Shown here: one piece after another, positions 33,821 to 42,779 of the stretch
How the letters are laid out: each line of letters starts with the position of its first letter
Numbering within the stretch: the first letter of the stretch is position 1
NCBI RefSeq assembly: GCF_900199205.1
Contig: NZ_OBMJ01000001.1
Coordinates: forward strand, 5,325,001-5,389,000
Reading direction: 5' to 3'
Length of the DNA stretch: 64,000 nt
Source of the DNA: Streptomyces sp. 1331.2
GTDB lineage: Bacteria; Actinomycetota; Actinomycetes; Streptomycetales; Streptomycetaceae
Notes under the pieces: model-generated
Seen by the model: the letters and a program-made list of their open reading frames with translations, nothing else
Databases searched by the model: none
What the model was told of the DNA's origin: nothing
Made by a program: the position numbers and the translations under genes

Positions 33821-34819
33821 CTATTGGGTCGTCAGGAACGCGGTCAGCGCGTCGGCGATCCCCTGGGCCGCCAGCTGGCGCCACTGAGGGTCCGTCATCC
33901 GCTTCGCGTCCGTCGAGTTGCGCATGTTACCGCACTCGATGAACACCTTGGGGACGCCGGAGAGGTTGAGGCCGCCCAGGTCGGAGCGGGTGTCCAGGCC
34001 CTGGTTCGCGATGTAGTCCGCGTACGGCTCGCCGGTCACGGTGTGGAAGTGGTCGCGCAGCAGCAGGCCGAGCCGGTGCGAGGGTTCGACGATCGCGGAG
34101 TTGTCCGCCTTCCCGGCCACCACCTTGGCGGGCATGATCACGTGGAACCCGCTGCCGCTGCCCGGGCCGCCGTCCCCGTGCACCGAGACCGCGACGTCGG
34201 CGTGCGCGTCGGCGCCGGCCTTGGCGCGTTCGTCGATGCACGGACCCCAGGGGCGGTCGCCGTCCTGCACCAGCACCACGTGGGCGCCCCGGGCGGCCAG
34301 GATGGCGCGGGCCCGGCGGGAGACGTCCAGGGTGAACTCGGCCTCGGTGTAGCCGGCGTTGGTCTCCGTCCCCGTGGTGTCGCACTCCTTGCGGGCGTTG
34401 CCGATGTCCACCTGACGGTTGATCTCGGCGGGGTGTGCGACGTTGCCGGGGTTGTGGCCGGGGTCGAGGACGACGGTACGGCCGGCGAGGCCGGTCGCCG
34501 CGGGGGCGGTGGTGGGGCCGGAAGCGGTGGTCGGGTCGGCCGGGGCGGGGGTGGCGGTCGGGGCGTCGGCGGTCGGGGTGCCGCCGGTGGGCGGCGGGGC
34601 GACGGGCGGGGTGAGCGGCGTCGCGGCCGGGTCGGCGGTGCCCGCCGGGGCGGTGGCGGTGGCGGAGGCCGTGGCGGCCGTGGCGCCCGCCGGGCCGGAG
34701 TCGTCGAGGGCCCGCCAGCCGAGCCAGCCCGCCGTGCAGAGCGGAACGACCGCGGCCACCACCGTGGTGACGCGCAGCAGGGCGGAGCGGCGGGGCGGTC
34801 GGGAGGTGGTTCCGGTCAC
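33821..34819 (-). CDS. N-acetylmuramoyl-L-alanine amidase (Amidase_3)
   Basis: Zinc-dependent cell-wall hydrolase of 332 residues. An N-terminal membrane helix (VTTVVAAVVPLCTAGWLGW) anchors or exports it, a Thr/Ala/Pro-rich linker follows to about residue 108, then the Amidase_3 domain. Zinc ligands are visible in order: VVLDPGHNPG, the Glu of GYTEAEFTLD, the His of VAVSVHGDGG, and the catalytic Glu of VFIECGNMRN. It cleaves the bond between muramic acid and the stem peptide. GTG 34819 starts seven bases after the upstream gene's stop, so both are probably one operon. Confidence 0.92.
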   Translation of the reverse strand: MTGTTSRPPRRSALLRVTTVVAAVVPLCTAGWLGWRALDDSGPAGATAATASATATAPAGTADPAATPLTPPVAPPPTGGTPTADAPTATPAPADPTTASGPTTAPAATGLAGRTVVLDPGHNPGNVAHPAEINRQVDIGNARKECDTTGTETNAGYTEAEFTLDVSRRARAILAARGAHVVLVQDGDRPWGPCIDERAKAGADAHADVAVSVHGDGGPGSGSGFHVIMPAKVVAGKADNSAIVEPSHRLGLLLRDHFHTVTGEPYADYIANQGLDTRSDLGGLNLSGVPKVFIECGNMRNSTDAKRMTDPQWRQLAAQGIADALTAFLTTQ

Positions 34820-34826
34820 GGGCTGG

Positions 34827-36101
34827 TCAGATCCTGTCCTGGGTCCGCGGGGTCAGGCCGTAGCTGTTCGCGATCGGGTTCCACTTGGTCATGAAGTCCG
34901 TCTTCGCCTGCGTGGCCTGCGGGTTGAGCTCGTCCGCGTGCTTCTTGTCCTGGGTGGTCGGGGCCTTGCCGGAGCAGCCCTGGGCGGCGACGGCGCGCGC
35001 CCAGCTCGCGTACGCCTTGTCGATGTCGGCGGACAACTGCCAGGCCGACTTCAGCGAGTTCACCGCGTCCGTGCCGCCCGGCACGTCCGTCACGCTCAGC
35101 TTGGCGAGCTTGGTCAGCAGTGCGGCCCGCTGGGTGGCACCGCTGTCGAACACCTGCGCCGCGCCCTCGATGTCCGCCTTCGACGGGCAGCTGCTCACCT
35201 TCGCGACGGCGTTGCCGATCGGGGCCTTGGCGCTCTCGCCCTCGCTGAGCAGGCCGTCCAGCGCCTGCGCCTGGGCCTGTGCGTTGGGCCCGGCGCCGGT
35301 CGCGGTCGGGGACGGCGCCGCGGTGGGCGAGGCCGGGGCACCCGAGGCGGCGTCCGTACCGGTGGGGGCAGTGGCGGGCGGCGGATTGCCGGCGCCGGTG
35401 GCGGGCGCGGTCGTGGGGGCGGGTGCGGCCTGGGCGCCCTTGTCGCCGTCGCCCCGGGCGGCGAACAGCAGGCCGCCGCCGATCGCCAGCACCAGCAGCA
35501 GGGCGAAGCCGATCAGCAGCGGCGTCCGGCGGTTGGCCGGGCGGTCGTCGTCCTCGTCGTCCTGGTAGGCGGTCGGGTAGTCGGCGGGGTAGCCGGTCGG
35601 GTAGCCGGGCTGGGCGCCGTACGGGGGCTGCGGCGGGGCGGCGGGGGGCTGGAGGGGGTAGCCGTGGTCCTGCTGCTCCGGGGCTCGGTACGGGGGGGCC
35701 GGGGGCTGGGCGGGTTGGTACGAGGGGGCCTGCTGCGCGGTCGCGTGGGCGGGGAACGGCGAGGCCGCGGGAGGGCCGGTCGGGGGCTGCGGGGCGGCGG
35801 CGCGGGGGAACGGGGCGGTCGGCGGGTCGTAGCCGGGCGCGGTGGCCAGGTACGGGCGGGCGCCCAGCGGCGGGCCCTGGTCGCCGACGGCGCCGGGCCC
35901 GGGCGGCGGAGCGACCGGGCCGGGGCGGGGATCGGCGGGGGCGGGGGACTGCGGGGCGACGGGCGGCTGCGGCGCCGCGGCCGCCGCCTCCGGGGCGGGA
36001 CCGGCGCCGGCCGGGTGCTGCGGGCCGCGCACCCAGCCGCCGGCGCCGCCGCGCGCCGTGGGATCCCAGACCGCCGGAGCGGTGTTCTGCTGGTCGGTCA
36101 T
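34827..36101 (-). CDS. Single-pass membrane protein with Pro-rich cytoplasmic domain
   Basis: A 424-residue protein. Residues 1-190 are Pro/Ala/Gly/Gln-rich and disordered, with acidic YQDDEDDDRPANRRT just before one membrane helix (PLLIGFALLLVLAIGGGLLF). The outer part has a Thr/Ala/Pro linker and a helical domain of about 140 residues (DIEGAAQVFDSGATQRAALL, then DIDKAYASWARAVAAQGCSG) with two Cys. No named domain is recognised. It precedes the amidase by seven bases and could regulate or localise it. ATG 36101 was chosen over upstream starts because MTDQQN begins the protein-like composition. Confidence 0.75.
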   Translation of the reverse strand: MTDQQNTAPAVWDPTARGGAGGWVRGPQHPAGAGPAPEAAAAAPQPPVAPQSPAPADPRPGPVAPPPGPGAVGDQGPPLGARPYLATAPGYDPPTAPFPRAAAPQPPTGPPAASPFPAHATAQQAPSYQPAQPPAPPYRAPEQQDHGYPLQPPAAPPQPPYGAQPGYPTGYPADYPTAYQDDEDDDRPANRRTPLLIGFALLLVLAIGGGLLFAARGDGDKGAQAAPAPTTAPATGAGNPPPATAPTGTDAASGAPASPTAAPSPTATGAGPNAQAQAQALDGLLSEGESAKAPIGNAVAKVSSCPSKADIEGAAQVFDSGATQRAALLTKLAKLSVTDVPGGTDAVNSLKSAWQLSADIDKAYASWARAVAAQGCSGKAPTTQDKKHADELNPQATQAKTDFMTKWNPIANSYGLTPRTQDRI

Positions 36102-36258
36102 GTCGCTGCTGGCCCCCACCGTCCGCCGATGCTCTGCCTGGTGCTGCGCGGCCACCGTACCGTTCGACCCCCCGCCCTGGCACGACGTCGGGACATCGGT
36201 GCGGGGCCCGTGGGGTGGCTCGGCGGATTCGTCCGAGGTCAGGTCCGGGCGCCGGGTG

Positions 36259-37053
<795 letters not shown>

Positions 37054-37138
37054 CTACTCCGGCCGTGCCGGGAATGCCAGAATCGGCCGTCCGAGGATCC
37101 ATCCACCGCGTCACCCGATGCACCCAGGGAGCAGCCAG

Positions 37139-38221
37139 ATGCGCGCAGCCGTCCTGCACAAGACCGGACAGGACACCCTCGACGTCCGGGAGGACGTGAC
37201 CGCGGTCGGCTTCGGGAAGGGCACCGTCCGGGTCCGGATGCGGGCCGCCAGCCTGTGCCACTCCGACCTCTCCGCGATGAGCGGCGTCCTCCCGCAGCCG
37301 GCGCCGTTCGTGCCCGGGCACGAGGGCGCCGGGGACGTGCTGGAGGTCGGCGAGGACGTGACCGGCCTCGCCGTCGGCGACCGCGTGGTGCTCTGCTGGA
37401 TGGCCCCGTGCGGCCTCTGCGACCACTGCCGGCGGGACCGCGGGCACCTGTGCATCGCCAGCCTGCGCCGGCTCGGTGCCCCGGGCTTCCGGATCGAGGA
37501 GGGCGGTCTGACCGCCTCCGGCTTCTACGGCACCGGCGCCTTCGCCGAGGAGGTCGTGGTCTCCGCCGACGCCGTCATCAAGGTGCCCGCCGACCTGCCG
37601 TACGAGGCCGCCGCGCTGATCGGCTGCGGGGTGACCACCGGGGTGGGCGCCGCGGTGAACACCGCCAGGGTCGAGCCGGGGGCCTCCGTCGCGGTGATCG
37701 GCGCGGGCGGCGTCGGCGTGGCCACCGTCCAGGGCGCCCGGGTCTGCGGCGCCGGCCGGATCACCGTCGTCGACCCGGTCGCCTCGCGCCGCGAGCGCGC
37801 CCTCACCTTCGGCGCCACCGAGGCCATTGCCCCCGAGGAGCTGAAGGCCGTCGCCAAGAAGGTGCCCGGCGGCGGCTTCGACTACGTCTTCGAGGCGGTC
37901 GGCCGCGCGGCCACCGTCCGGGCCGGCTACGACGCGGCCCGGCGCGGCGGCGCGGTGGTCGTCATCGGCGCGGGCGCCCAGGACGACCTCGCGCAGTTCA
38001 CCATGGGCGAGCTGTTCTTCAACGAGAAGCGCCTGCTGCCCTCGCTCTACGGCGGGGCGACGGTGGGGCGCACCGTCGCCCTGGTGGTGGACCTCTGGCG
38101 GGCCGGGCGGATCGACCTCGACGGCATGGTCACCCACCGGGTGGGGCTGGCGGACGTCAACGAGGCGATCGCGCAGATGCGCAGCGGCGAGGCGCTGCGG
38201 ACCGTGGTGACGATGGACTGA
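37139..38221 (+). CDS. Zinc-dependent alcohol dehydrogenase (MDR family)
   Basis: Medium-chain dehydrogenase of 360 residues. Catalytic zinc ligands are in ASLCHSDLSAM and FVPGHEGAGDV; the structural zinc lobe is APCGLCDHCRRDRGHLC with four Cys. The nucleotide site is VAVIGAGGVGVATVQGARVC followed by an acidic strand end (ITVVDPVASRRE), so NAD(H) is expected. IGCGVTTGVGAAVNTARVEP is typical of class III/NDMA-type enzymes. It oxidises an alcohol or reduces an aldehyde; substrate unknown. AGGGAG eight bases before ATG 37139 fixes the start. A hairpin terminator follows. Confidence 0.9.
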   Translation: MRAAVLHKTGQDTLDVREDVTAVGFGKGTVRVRMRAASLCHSDLSAMSGVLPQPAPFVPGHEGAGDVLEVGEDVTGLAVGDRVVLCWMAPCGLCDHCRRDRGHLCIASLRRLGAPGFRIEEGGLTASGFYGTGAFAEEVVVSADAVIKVPADLPYEAAALIGCGVTTGVGAAVNTARVEPGASVAVIGAGGVGVATVQGARVCGAGRITVVDPVASRRERALTFGATEAIAPEELKAVAKKVPGGGFDYVFEAVGRAATVRAGYDAARRGGAVVVIGAGAQDDLAQFTMGELFFNEKRLLPSLYGGATVGRTVALVVDLWRAGRIDLDGMVTHRVGLADVNEAIAQMRSGEALRTVVTMD

Positions 38222-38290
38222 CGGCGGGCCGAGGGCTCTCGGGTTGCTCCTGATGCGCCGTCGAGTGTGCTGACGAGTGCGCCGACGAGC

Positions 38291-38331
38291 GAGGGCCCGC
38301 CGGGGAGCGCTGCTCCCCTCGGCGGGCCCTC
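38291..38331. terminator. Hairpin between the dehydrogenase gene and the lanthipeptide cluster
   Basis: GAGGGCCCGCCG at 38291 pairs with CGGCGGGCCCTC at 38320, and GGGGAGC/GCTCCCC extends the stem to a 3-base loop with one bulge. It can serve the converging transcripts on both strands. Confidence 0.8.
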
Positions 38332-38405
38332 TGCGTGCTGCTGCTGCCGGTCGCGAGCCGCGGGTGGCCTCGCGTGCCGGGGGTTCGCGGGTTCGCGGGT
38401 GCGGG

Positions 38406-38576
38406 TCAGCCCTGCGACCCGGCCGCGCGGTGGCGGCCGTGCGCGTCGGACTTCGAGCTGTCGTCGGCGGCGGACCGGCCGCGGTGACGGCCGTGCGCGC
38501 TGTCATCGGCCGTCTTCTCGTCGGCGTCGGTCCCGTTGACCGCGGGTCCGGTGATGTCGGTGAGGGTGTCGGACAT
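38406..38576 (-). CDS. 56-residue peptide with repeated HGRHR motifs, possible RiPP-associated peptide
   Basis: A short, very hydrophilic protein of 56 residues, acidic in the first half (GTDADEKTADDS) and basic in two repeats, AHGRHRGR and AHGRHRAAG, separated by an Asp/Ser-rich spacer. It has no Cys, no signal peptide and no hydrophobic segment. ATG 38576 is preceded by CGGAAG. It lies 184 bases after the last transporter gene of the lanthipeptide operon and in the same direction, with a TAGGAT element in the gap that could be its own -10. Similar small His/Arg-repeat peptides occur in streptomycetes in my recollection, but no function is known to me. Confidence 0.6.
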   Translation of the reverse strand: MSDTLTDITGPAVNGTDADEKTADDSAHGRHRGRSAADDSSKSDAHGRHRAAGSQG

Positions 38577-38760
38577 GAGAAATCGTCTTCCGTGCGGAGG
38601 GTGCTGGTCATCGGCGCCCGCCCGGCGCCGGAGGCACACGGCCGGGTCCCCGATCGAGCGCTCGGTACGCGCTTCGAGGGTCCGTCTTCGGGCCTGGCCG
38701 GTGATCGCGGCCCGTGCCCCGGCCACCATAACGGCCGCGGCGGACGAGATCCTATCGAGA

Positions 38761-40614
38761 TCACGACGCGAGCCCGGCGCCGGTCCGGGGCGCGGAACCG
38801 AGCCAGTGGCCGACCAGCTCGCGGTAGAGCGGGGACAGCACCTGCAGATCGCCGTGCCGGGCCAGCAGCCCGTGCCCGCCGTCCAGCAGCAGCACCCGGT
38901 CCGCCCGCAGCGCGGAACTGATGCGGTGTGCCACGACCACCAGCGTCCCCGGCCGGGCGGCGAAGGCCCGCTCGACCCGCTCCTCGGCGGCCGGGTCCAG
39001 GTGGCAGGTCGCCTCGTCCAGCACGACGACCGGGGCGGGGGACAGGTACGTCCGTACCAGCGCCAGCAACTGGCGCTCACCTGACGAGAGTTCACCCGAA
39101 TCGCCCAGGGCCGCCGCCAGGACGGCGGTCGGCCCGCCCAACCGCGCCACCAACTCCTCCGCGCCCAGCAGCGCCACCGCCGCGGCGAGCCGGGCGTCGT
39201 CGGTGTCCGGGGCGAGCCAGAGCAGGTTGTCCCGTACCGAGCCAGGGAACACGTACGCCTCCTGCGGCACCAGCGCCACCAGCCGGGCCGGCTCCGGCCG
39301 TACCCCGCCGACCGTCACCCGCCCCGCCGTCGGCTCCAGCACCCCGGCCAGCAGTGCGGCGAGCGTCGACTTCCCCGCCCCGCTCGGGCCCACCACCGCC
39401 ACGTGCTCGCCGGGCCGGAGGCTCGCGTCGAGGCCCGCCAGGACGGGTACGGCCCCGCCGCCGTGCCCGAACCGGACGCCCGTCAGCCGCACCTCGGCCG
39501 CCGTGTCCCCGGGTGGGGCCGAGCTGCCGGCGCGGGCCGGAACCGGGACGGCGGGAGCGGCCGTGGTGGTGGCCAGGCGGTCGAGGACGACGGCGAGGTC
39601 GAGCAGCCAGCCGCCGACCGTGCCGGCCAGGGTCCGGACGGCCGGGTCGAGTTGTTGGACGAGGTAGGTGGCGACGCCGAGCAGTTCGCCCGGGGTCAGG
39701 GCGTGCCGGGCGAGCAGCCACGGTGCCGCCGCGAGGACGGCCAGCACGGGCAGCCGTCCGCCGACGGCGACGACGAGGGCCCGCAGGGCGGAGGCCCGGC
39801 CGAGTGCCCGGGAGGCGGCGGCGCTCTCCCGGGCAGCCGCGGTCAGCGCCCGGGCCACCTCGTCCGCGGTGCCGGTGGCCTGGACGTCGCGCAGCCCGTG
39901 CAGCGCCCGGCCGGCCTCGGCGGCGAGCCGTTCCTCGGCCAGGACGACGGCCCGCCGCCGCGCCACCAGCGGGCGCAGCAGCCGGGCGAAGAGCAGCCCG
40001 GCGGCCGACAGCGGCAGCAGCACCAGGGGCAGGACGGCGGGTGCGAGCAGCGTCAGGCCGATCAGGGCGGCGACCAGGGTGACCCCGACCCCACGCAGGG
40101 TGCGCAGCAGCGTCGCGGTCAACTGCCGTACGGCTTCGACCTGTTCGGTGAGGCGGGCGAGCTCGGCCGGATCCGCCGACGGGCGGTGGAGCGCACTGCG
40201 GACCACCCGTTCGACCAGGGCGTCCCGCAGCGGCTCCACCACCCCGGCGAGGTGCGGGAACCCGGCGCGCGTCGCGTACGCCCGTACGGCCATGGCCGCG
40301 CCGAACCCGCCCAGCCAGGCCACCCCGACGCCGGGTCGGCCGAGGAGGAAACCCTGGTCGACGGCGGCCGAGACGAACAGCCCGGACACCAGCGGCGGCA
40401 GCGCCTCCACCCCGGACCAGGCGAGCAGCCGCAACAGCGGGCCCCGGGTGGCCGTCAACTGTGGCTGCAGCAGCTGCCATCCGGGCGCGGAGCCGAGCGC
40501 GGAGCCGAGCGCGGAGCCGAGCGCGGAGCCGAGCGCGGGACGTCGGCCCGGTCGACGTCCCGCGCGGAGTGATCGGGCGGGGTGGTCGGTGCGCAGGGGC
40601 GGTGTGGGGTGCAT
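38761..40614 (-). CDS. ABC transporter, fused membrane and ATPase domains (lanthipeptide export)
   Basis: A 617-residue half-transporter. The N-terminus carries four ALGS repeats encoded by a perfect 12-bp DNA repeat. Six membrane helices follow (residues about 55-330), then the ATPase: Walker A GPSGAGKSTLAALL, Q-loop VALVPQEAYVFPG, a modified signature LSSGERQLLAL and Walker B VVVLDEATCHLD, then the switch His in VVAHRISSAL. With the next gene it should form a heterodimer like RamA/RamB of other lanthipeptide systems. ATG 40614 lacks an obvious ribosome site. The operon order puts it after the precursor gene. Confidence 0.88.
   Translation of the reverse strand: MHPTPPLRTDHPARSLRAGRRPGRRPALGSALGSALGSALGSAPGWQLLQPQLTATRGPLLRLLAWSGVEALPPLVSGLFVSAAVDQGFLLGRPGVGVAWLGGFGAAMAVRAYATRAGFPHLAGVVEPLRDALVERVVRSALHRPSADPAELARLTEQVEAVRQLTATLLRTLRGVGVTLVAALIGLTLLAPAVLPLVLLPLSAAGLLFARLLRPLVARRRAVVLAEERLAAEAGRALHGLRDVQATGTADEVARALTAAARESAAASRALGRASALRALVVAVGGRLPVLAVLAAAPWLLARHALTPGELLGVATYLVQQLDPAVRTLAGTVGGWLLDLAVVLDRLATTTAAPAVPVPARAGSSAPPGDTAAEVRLTGVRFGHGGGAVPVLAGLDASLRPGEHVAVVGPSGAGKSTLAALLAGVLEPTAGRVTVGGVRPEPARLVALVPQEAYVFPGSVRDNLLWLAPDTDDARLAAAVALLGAEELVARLGGPTAVLAAALGDSGELSSGERQLLALVRTYLSPAPVVVLDEATCHLDPAAEERVERAFAARPGTLVVVAHRISSALRADRVLLLDGGHGLLARHGDLQVLSPLYRELVGHWLGSAPRTGAGLAS
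40489..40536. repeat. Four perfect 12-bp repeats inside the ABC transporter gene
   Basis: GGAGCCGAGCGC occurs four times without any change, encoding four ALGS units near the protein N-terminus. Perfect identity suggests recent slippage expansion, so copy number may differ among strains. Confidence 0.9.
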
Positions 40615-40712
40615 GGGAGGTCGGATCCGCGGGCTTTCTGTGAGGGGCGGGCGCGGGAGTCTGTGCAGGAAGTCGGCCCGGCCGACTTCCCGTGCGGGCC
40701 GTCAGCGGGCCG

Positions 40713-42368
40713 TCAGCGGGCCGCCGCCTGGAGGGCGCTGTCCGCGAGGGTGGCGCGGTAGTCGGGATCGGCGAGGAGCACGGCATGCGGGGCCAGGGCA
40801 CGCAGCCGGCCGGCGTCGAGCCAGGCGACCAGGTCGGCGCGCGCGGCGACGGCGGCGCGGTGGGCGACCACCAGGCGGGTACGGCCGTGGGTGGCCTGGT
40901 CGAGGGCCTGGCTGACCTGGTACTCGGTGGCCAGGTCCAGGCCCGAGGTGGCGTCGTCCAGGACGACCACCCGGGTGCGCCGCGCCAGCAGCCGGGCGAG
41001 CCCGAGGCGCTGCAACTCGCCGCCGGAGAGGCGGAGTTCGTCGAGCGGGGTGTCCCATCCGTGCGGCAGCCGGCGCAGCAGCCCGTCGGTGCGGGCGGCC
41101 GCCGCCTCGGCCGGTCCCGCGCCCGCCAGGGCGTCGCGGACGGTACGGCCGACCAGCTCGGGCCGGGCGAAGGCGTAGCCGACCGCCTGCTGCAGCTCGG
41201 ACGGCGCCAGCGCGCCCACCGGGACGCCGTCGATCAGCACGGTCCCTTCGTCGGCGTCGCGCAGCCGCCCGGGCAGCGCGGCCAGCAGGGACTTGCCGGA
41301 GCCGGAGCGCCCGACCAGGGCGAGCGTCCGGCCGCCGGGAACGGTGAGGTCGAGCGGGCCGAGCAGTACCCGGTCGCCGTCGCGCACCACCACGCCGCGC
41401 AGCTCGACCTCCCCACTGCCGGCCCCTGGCAGCGCCTGCGTACCGCAGGGCGCCGGCGCCAGCGCCAGCAGCTCGTCCACCCGGGCCTGCCCGGTCCGCG
41501 CGTGCGCCACCCCGACCAGCGCCTCGACCTGCTCGAACAGCCCCGCGCCCAGCGCCGCCCAGCCGGCCGCCGCCGCGAGCGCGCCGGGGGCGAGGGCGCC
41601 GCCCGCGAGCAGGAAGCCGGCGGTGGTGAGCACCGCCACCTCGACCAGGGCGATCAGCAGGGTCGCCTGCCAGGCGGTGCGCCGCTGCGCCGCCCAGAGC
41701 GCGCGGCCGGCCGCCGAGAGCTCCGGCAGCGGCGCCAACACCCTTGCAGCCTCGCGCTGTTCGGCATCCGCCGCGTGGATGCTGCGCAGCCCGGTGAGGG
41801 CGCCGCTCAGCCGGGCGGCGAGTGCGGCCTGGACCTCCTGGTAGCGGGCGAACACCGGCCCGGCCTGCCGCAGGAAGAGCCGGATCAGCACCACACCGGG
41901 CACCACGCCCGCGAAGAAGGCGAGCGCCAGCCACGGCGAGAGCACCCCGAGCCCGACGATCGCGCCGACCGAGGTGAGCAGCGCGGTGGCGGCGCCCAGG
42001 ACGGCGGGCAGCCACCCGCCCGCGTCGCCGGCCGAGCCCAGCAGCCGGGCGGCGAGGTCGCCGGGAGGGGGTCCGCCGCGCAGCCGGCCGCCGGGCCCCA
42101 GAGCGAGCAGATGGCGGACGAGGCGTCCGCGCAGGGCGGCGGTGGCCTCGGCGGAGCAGGCCGGTCCGGCCGCGGCGGCGGTGGCATGGGCGGCGGCCGC
42201 CGCGCCCAGGAGGAGGGCGAGCAGCAGGAGCGCGCCGGGCCCGGACCGCCGGCCGAGGGCGGCGTCGACGGCCCCGGCGAGCACGGCGGGCAGCGCGAGG
42301 GCGGTGGCGGCCTCGACCGGCAGGGCGATGCCGAGCGCGAGGGTCCAGCCGGTGGGGCGGCAGGGCAA
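40713..42368 (-). CDS. ABC transporter, fused membrane and ATPase domains (partner subunit)
   Basis: A 551-residue half-transporter. Membrane helices lie in the first 290 residues. The ATPase part has Walker A GRSGSGKSLLAALP, a Q-loop without the usual Gln (VGYAFARPELVGR), signature LSGGELQRLGLA and Walker B VVVLDDATSGLD, in which the catalytic Glu is replaced by Asp. Such asymmetry is common in heterodimeric exporters, where one site is inactive; its partner gene keeps Glu. The start is a TTG at 42368 with GGGAG seven bases upstream; no ATG is nearby. It probably exports the lanthipeptide. Confidence 0.86.
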   Translation of the reverse strand: MPCRPTGWTLALGIALPVEAATALALPAVLAGAVDAALGRRSGPGALLLLALLLGAAAAAHATAAAAGPACSAEATAALRGRLVRHLLALGPGGRLRGGPPPGDLAARLLGSAGDAGGWLPAVLGAATALLTSVGAIVGLGVLSPWLALAFFAGVVPGVVLIRLFLRQAGPVFARYQEVQAALAARLSGALTGLRSIHAADAEQREAARVLAPLPELSAAGRALWAAQRRTAWQATLLIALVEVAVLTTAGFLLAGGALAPGALAAAAGWAALGAGLFEQVEALVGVAHARTGQARVDELLALAPAPCGTQALPGAGSGEVELRGVVVRDGDRVLLGPLDLTVPGGRTLALVGRSGSGKSLLAALPGRLRDADEGTVLIDGVPVGALAPSELQQAVGYAFARPELVGRTVRDALAGAGPAEAAAARTDGLLRRLPHGWDTPLDELRLSGGELQRLGLARLLARRTRVVVLDDATSGLDLATEYQVSQALDQATHGRTRLVVAHRAAVAARADLVAWLDAGRLRALAPHAVLLADPDYRATLADSALQAAAR

Positions 42369-42424
42369 CGGCGGGCTCCCGTCGAAGAGTCGGAGGAAAA
42401 GGAGGGAAGACGGGTGCCGCCCCC

Positions 42425-42440
42425 GCCTGTCCGGACAGGC
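42425..42440. terminator. Palindrome between precursor and transporter genes, possible attenuator
   Basis: GCCTGTCCGGACAGGC is a perfect 16-bp palindrome lying 53 bases after the precursor stop and before the first transporter gene. In lanthipeptide operons a partial terminator at this site often keeps precursor mRNA in excess. Confidence 0.45.
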
Positions 42441-42493
42441 AGGGACGGCACCCGGTGGCTACCGCCCGATCAGCGGTCGGCCGAGCCGGTGGC

Positions 42494-42637
42494 TCAGCTG
42501 ACGGTGAAGAGCAGGCAGGTCAGGATGAGACAGGTGTACTGGCAGCCGTTGCCGTGGCCGGTCAGCTCGACGGACTCGGTCTCCGGCAGGTTCTGCAGCG
42601 CCGCGAGGTCGGTCTCGAAGTCCACCATGTTCTCCAT
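42494..42637 (-). CDS. Lanthipeptide precursor peptide (class IV-like)
   Basis: A 47-residue peptide. The leader has FETDLAALQNLPETES, which matches the hydrophobic-LQ and LPE(T) motif of class III/IV leaders and is close to the venezuelin leader type. After SVELTG comes a Gly-His-rich junction (GHGNG) and a hydrophobic core, GCQYTCLILTCLLFTVS, with three Cys, three Thr and one Ser; Thr-to-Cys rings are possible (TCLILTC). GGAGGA seven bases before ATG 42637 is one of the strongest ribosome sites in the window, as expected for a precursor. The ring pattern and cleavage site are not determinable here. Confidence 0.88.
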   Translation of the reverse strand: MENMVDFETDLAALQNLPETESVELTGHGNGCQYTCLILTCLLFTVS

Positions 42638-42779
42638 GAGTGTTTCCTCCCCTTGAAGGTGCCGCCCGCAGCGATCTGCGTGCGGGCATCGGGTGTTGCC
42701 CCCCCGGGCGGCCTCCATCCACCGCGCCGGGGGTGTGCCCGGGCCTCGACGGGCCCGGGAGTCTGGGGTGCGGGCGGGC

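Noticed and set aside
38761-42368. Transporter genes as a general multidrug pump unrelated to the lanthipeptide
   Set aside because: Order, direction and the precursor between them and the synthetase fit a lanthipeptide exporter better, although export has not been shown.
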